64,000 bases of DNA from the NCBI RefSeq assembly GCF_009870125.1, contig NC_046683.1, forward strand, positions 47,879,869-47,943,868, written 5' to 3'. This stretch comes from Drosophila pseudoobscura (taxonomy: Eukaryota > Arthropoda > Insecta > Diptera > Drosophilidae). Below the pieces are notes generated by a model. It made no database searches. It was not told the DNA's origin and saw only the letters and a program-made list of their open reading frames with translations. The position numbers and the translations under genes were made by a program. How positions within the stretch are numbered: the first letter of the stretch is position 1; every line of letters starts with the position of its first letter. Below, piece by piece: positions 60,219 to 64,000 of this stretch.

Positions 60219-61960
60219 TGGGAGACACGGAGACTTGGACTTGATTGTAACAATGTGGCACACTCAAGATGCGCCAGGTATTTGGCTAAGGCGATAATGC
60301 GACAAGGATAACGAGGCATTCGGACCGTGGAGTGGACCCGCCGACAGGGCAGAGCAGGGCAGGGCAGGGCAGGGCAGAGCCGGGCAGGACAGGCTTGTTA
60401 TCATCCAGACTCCTGTCTTGTCCTGCTGCTCCAGGCACTCGTCCATGTCCTCCCTGTTCGTGGTGCGTAATGCGCTCATTACGTGCCGCCATCAACATCG
60501 CATCGACATGCCACACCAAGTGACTTAGACTAGCCCCCCCCCTGTCCGTCCCCCTCCTGCCACGCTATCATTTTTGGCTTCGGTTTTGGGGCTTTGTCCA
60601 GGGTCCAACACGGCAATGTCATGCCAATTGCATGCCTTTCCCTCCTGCCAGTGCCTCCCTCCACTCCGCTCCTTCGGGGCGTCATTCAGTCGGTGGCTAA
60701 TTAGAGAACCGCCTTTTGTATTGGTTGATAAACCAAAAATTCGGCGGTGGGGGGGGGCTGTCGGGTTGTCGCGGGTTTTATGGTTAACGGAATGCTCGAT
60801 TCATGTCTGGTAAATTGGCGGAATTGTAATGGATTTTCGGGGGCTACAACTCCTAGAATTGGGCAAAGATACTGTGTACTGTGTGGGGGGGGGAGCTGCC
60901 TTTGGGGATAAGGGCTTTAAGAGGCTGTGGCTTGCCCTTTAAAGCAGCCCCCTGCTCGACTCCGGCAGGTGTTCCCCCAATGGCAAGCGATCAACGAGAC
61001 AAAATCAATTTCCCTGCTCAGCAAACGTTTTAAACGCATTTGTACCGACGACAAATTAGTTACGCCAGAAAAAACGGAAAAACAAGCAGAAGAAAGAAAA
61101 GTCAACTGCAGCTGCAGGAAAAACCACTGGCTGCGAGACCGCAGCCTCAAATACCCTACGCCCAAGACTCTGTAGAACTCTGGAGTGTCTTTCCTGGGCA
61201 GCGATGGCATAGTCGTGGCCCTCTTTGGCGGTGTTAGGGTATCAATTGTGTCAGGGCCAATGGCCAGAACGGGAACAGCGACAGATTGCGTGGGGGACGA
61301 CGCTTCAAATGTAGATTACAAGGTTAACAGAGGGGCCGGGGGGGGCGCAGAGAGGCGAAAGAGTGACAGGAAGTGCGCTAACTCAATTGGTCTCTTGGCA
61401 AACGCCGCATTATGGGTCACTAAGCCGCCTAGTGGCCATTGTCAGACCTTGGCTTTGTCCCCCCCCCCCCCCCCTCTCTGGTGTGGGACAACAAGTGCAT
61501 TCCCTGATTGACATGCAACACGCGTTCGGGGCCCACTTTCCTGGGGCAAGCGGTACGCTACGTACGGGGCATGCAACGCACCGTTGTCGCTTGGCTTACT
61601 TTATAAAACTTGCCCCCCCCCTCCCCCCTGCGAAGGAGAGCGACAGAGAGAGAGAGCTATGTAATTGAAATTACGTGACACTCTGCATATGCACTGGATT
61701 TAAATTGAGTTTCCAGCTGGCCGTCGGCGTGTGGGTGTGTGGGTGTGTGGCACGCGTGTCTTAGTGGTCGGTCTATCTATCTATCTCTGTCTTGTGTTTG
61801 GTATTGTCTGCGGCGGAGCCAGTGTGGGCGACATCTCTCCAGAACTTTGACAAGTGCACTCGAGTGGCACATCCGAACACGTGCTCGAAGGCCCATAAAA
61901 GAGGAAATAAATTCCAAAACGAAGCCTAATTAGTGGCGAAACAATGCATTTCAGGGGCTT
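59894..61960. other. Noncoding
   Basis: No gene is supported. Contents are a GA run (60181-60219), a GGGCA/GGGCAG array (60345-60383), G/C tracts (60535-60541, 60883-60892) and a run of 16 C (61459-61474). GTGCTCGAAGGCCCAT occurs at 61882-61897 and again at the far left of the window (5-20). Confidence 0.45.
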
Positions 61961-64000
61961 GGGGGGCTCAGGGGACAGTAAAACCGATGAAAAATAACTA
62001 TTATTAGAAGGATAAATTTAGGCAACAGATGAGAAATATTTTCACTATTTAAAGGAATTTATTTTAAGAGAAAAACACACATGAAAAAAAATATTTGGAA
62101 GGAAAGAATTAATTTAAAATATTGAGAATATTTATAAAAAAAAAACAAAACAAGAAGAAGAAAAAAATAAAAAGAAGAAAAAAGAGAAGAAAAAACGATT
62201 TTTCAGAAGTATGACTAGAAAACTAATCATTATTAAAAGGATAGATTTGGGCAATAGAAAAGTGATATTTTTATTATTTAAAGGAATTTATTTTAAGGGA
62301 AAAACACATGAACACAAAAAATATTTTGAAGGAAGGCGTTAATTTAAAATATTGAGAAAATCAAAAAAAATAAATAAATAAGACAGAAAATAAAAGAAGA
62401 AAAAAATTAGAAAAAAAGAGAATAAAGAAAAAAATGTAAAAAAAAATGTATGTCAGCAGTGCGATTAGAAAATTAATCAGTATTAGAAGGATAGATTTGG
62501 GCAATAGAAAAGTAATATTTTCATTATTTAAAGGAATTTATTTTAAGGGAAAAACTATTAAAAAAAAAAACAAGAAATTATTAGAAAATATTTGATATTA
62601 GTAATATTATTATTATTAGAAAATATATTTTGAAAAAGGAATTAATATCAAAAACTGAGAATATTTATAGAAAATCAAAAAAAGCATAAAATAGAAAAAA
62701 AGAAGAAAAAGAAGGAAATAAAAAGAAAACGAGGGGGAACGTTGTGAGTTGCTGCGGACACCGCAACTCTACGGTTATACCCGATACTAAGTCAGTATGG
62801 CTCTCCTCTGGCAGACGCCGCTAATATTTAACGACACGACAAAGAGTGCGTGCGAGAGAGACAGAAAATCAGTCTGAGCGTGACGTCGGGCGCTGCGTAG
62901 CCACTGCAAATTGATTTGTTCCTTTTGGCTATAAAAATGATCTGATCTGATCCAGATTCAGCAACCGGATAGATATGGTCATTATCTATGATTCTGCGTT
63001 TTTAGTTTTCTCAAATCTGCAATATTGTGGATGCAACAGATTTTCGTCCTTTGTGGGGGCGGATGGGGGTGGGGCGAAATTCTGAGATATACGTTTTATA
63101 GTGACATCTTAAAGGAGTGTGTGTACCAAACTTGGTTACTCTAGCCTTAATAGTCTCTGAGATTTGTGGTTGCCTCAGATTTTCGTCCTTTGCGGGGGCG
63201 GAAGGGGGTGTGGCGAAATTTGGACAGGAAACGGTCAAGGTCCGATATCACAGGAGTGTGGATACCAAATTTGGTTGCTCTAGCTCTTATGGGTTCTCAG
63301 ATCCTTGAACTCATATTTTGCAATTGGCAAAACCGACCATGAAACCTGTGTGTTAGAGTGAGACAGAGCGAGAAAGAGTGAAATTGTTTTCGTGATTCTG
63401 GCTGTAATAATTATACGATCTGATTCAGATTTTGCACTCTAGAAGATATAGTCATCTTCTACGATTCTGCGTTTTTAGTTTTCTCGTATCGTCAAAATTG
63501 TGGATGCCACAGATTTTCGCCCTTTGTGGGGGCGGAAGTGGGCGGGGCAAAGTTTTGAAATATTTTTGGAGCAGTGACATATCACAGAAGTCTGGATCCA
63601 AAACATCGTTGCTCTAGCTCTTATAGTCTTTGAGCATTAGGCGCTGAAGGGGACGGACAGACGGACAGACGGACAGACGGACGGACGGACAGACGGACAG
63701 ACAGACATGGCTCAATCGACTCGGCTATTGATGCTGATCAAGAATATATATACTTTATAGGGTCGGAAACGATTCCTTCTGGACGTTACACACATCCACT
63801 TTTACCACAAATCTAATATACCCCAATACTCATTTTGAGTATCGGGTATAACAAAGGATTTGTCAGAAGTGCGATTAGAAAATTAATCAGTATTAGAAGG
63901 AAATAAAAAGTAATATTTTCATTATTAAAAGAAATTAATTTAACACTTGAAAAAATATAAAAAAATTATTCGAAAACATATTTTGCAGGAAACAATTATT
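61961..64000. repeat. A-rich tandem array of ~230-290-bp units, interrupted by a DINE-1-like element
   Basis: Units carry AGTGCGATTAGAAAATTAAT, then CAGTATTAGAAGGATAGATT, GGCAATAGAAAAGTAATATT and TTTAAAGGAATTTATTTTAA. The ATTAGAAGGA anchor lies at about 62003, 62231, 62481 and 63891; after removing the 1121-bp insertion the last spacing is about 290 bp. Between anchors are AAGAAGAAAAAA runs. The array continues beyond the window. Confidence 0.75.
62731..63851. mobile_element. DINE-1/INE-1-like element, copy 2
   Basis: It has the same structure and orientation as copy 1: GAGGGGGAACGTTG start, 5' hairpin, TTATACCCGATACT / AGTATCGGGTATAA inverted repeats, GGACAGAC microsatellite (one 8-bp unit shorter) and 3' hairpin. 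I count roughly 20 substitutions across 1.12 kb against copy 1. Short open frames inside both copies are conserved only because the copies are nearly identical. Array sequence resumes immediately after the end, with no obvious target duplication. Confidence 0.8.

Noticed and set aside
60264..60479. Minus-strand frame beginning MSALRTTNREDMDECLEQQD
   Set aside because: About 30 codons look plausible, but the frame then encodes CPALPCPALP from a GGGCA repeat, and no donor ends the good part.
1..64000. tRNA, rRNA, CRISPR array or bacterial operon
   Set aside because: No cloverleaf with conserved TTC-loop box, no rRNA core sequence, no direct-repeat/spacer array and no operon-like gene packing were seen.

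Overview
The window looks like nuclear DNA from a Drosophila species. Three things support this: an intact orthologue of the leucine-rich-repeat receptor gene tartan (trn), short GT-AG introns, and two copies of a DINE-1/INE-1-like (Helentron-derived, 'mini-me'-type) element with a GGACAGAC microsatellite core. The style of the noncoding DNA (many AGATACAC, GAGA and CTCTGCC arrays, and homopolymer G or C tracts up to 21 nt) makes me suspect the obscura group. That is inference; in pseudoobscura-type karyotypes trn (Muller element D) would lie on the neo-X arm XR. I see no rRNA, tRNA, CRISPR array or bacterial-type operon.

Layout. Positions 1-4008 are noncoding. A two-exon PP1-family phosphatase gene lies on the minus strand (4020-5065, 59-bp intron, AATAAA just after the stop). 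An AT-rich tandem array follows (6165-7320), then a well-formed minus-strand exon with acceptor, start codon and donor (7439-7628), which is probably the first coding exon of a gene running leftwards. A minisatellite at 10343-10990 overlaps a possible small minus-strand ORF (to 11258). A 20-bp minisatellite lies at 16433-16930. The trn gene occupies about 18.4-22.9 kb: GAGA-rich promoter/5' UTR exon, a 774-bp 5' UTR intron, an intronless 757-codon CDS, and a 3' UTR with a Pumilio-type element and a K-box core.

To the right of trn, about 41 kb contains no intact gene that I can recognise. It is a gene-poor regulatory and repeat landscape. It holds a 23-kb tandem repeat, a frameshifted coding remnant (34.1-34.4 kb), two Tc1-like transposase C-terminal remnants lying tail to tail (46.8 and 47.2-47.4 kb), two about 98% identical DINE-1-like elements (38.0-39.2 and 62.7-63.9 kb), and about eleven AT-rich islands.

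The most unusual pattern is that island family. Several islands (and the trn 5' UTR intron) consist of degenerate tandem units of roughly 100-330 bp, with a different unit in each island. At least three islands are bounded by inverted copies of a short motif like ACACTCGGAGAAA. One such island carries a nested DINE-1-like insertion, and another array is split by one. They may be remnants of terminal-inverted-repeat elements with internally expanding repeats. The protein-coding content does not suggest a pathway: trn is a cell-surface recognition receptor, while the phosphatase is probably a fast-evolving, perhaps testis-type, PP1 paralogue unrelated to it.
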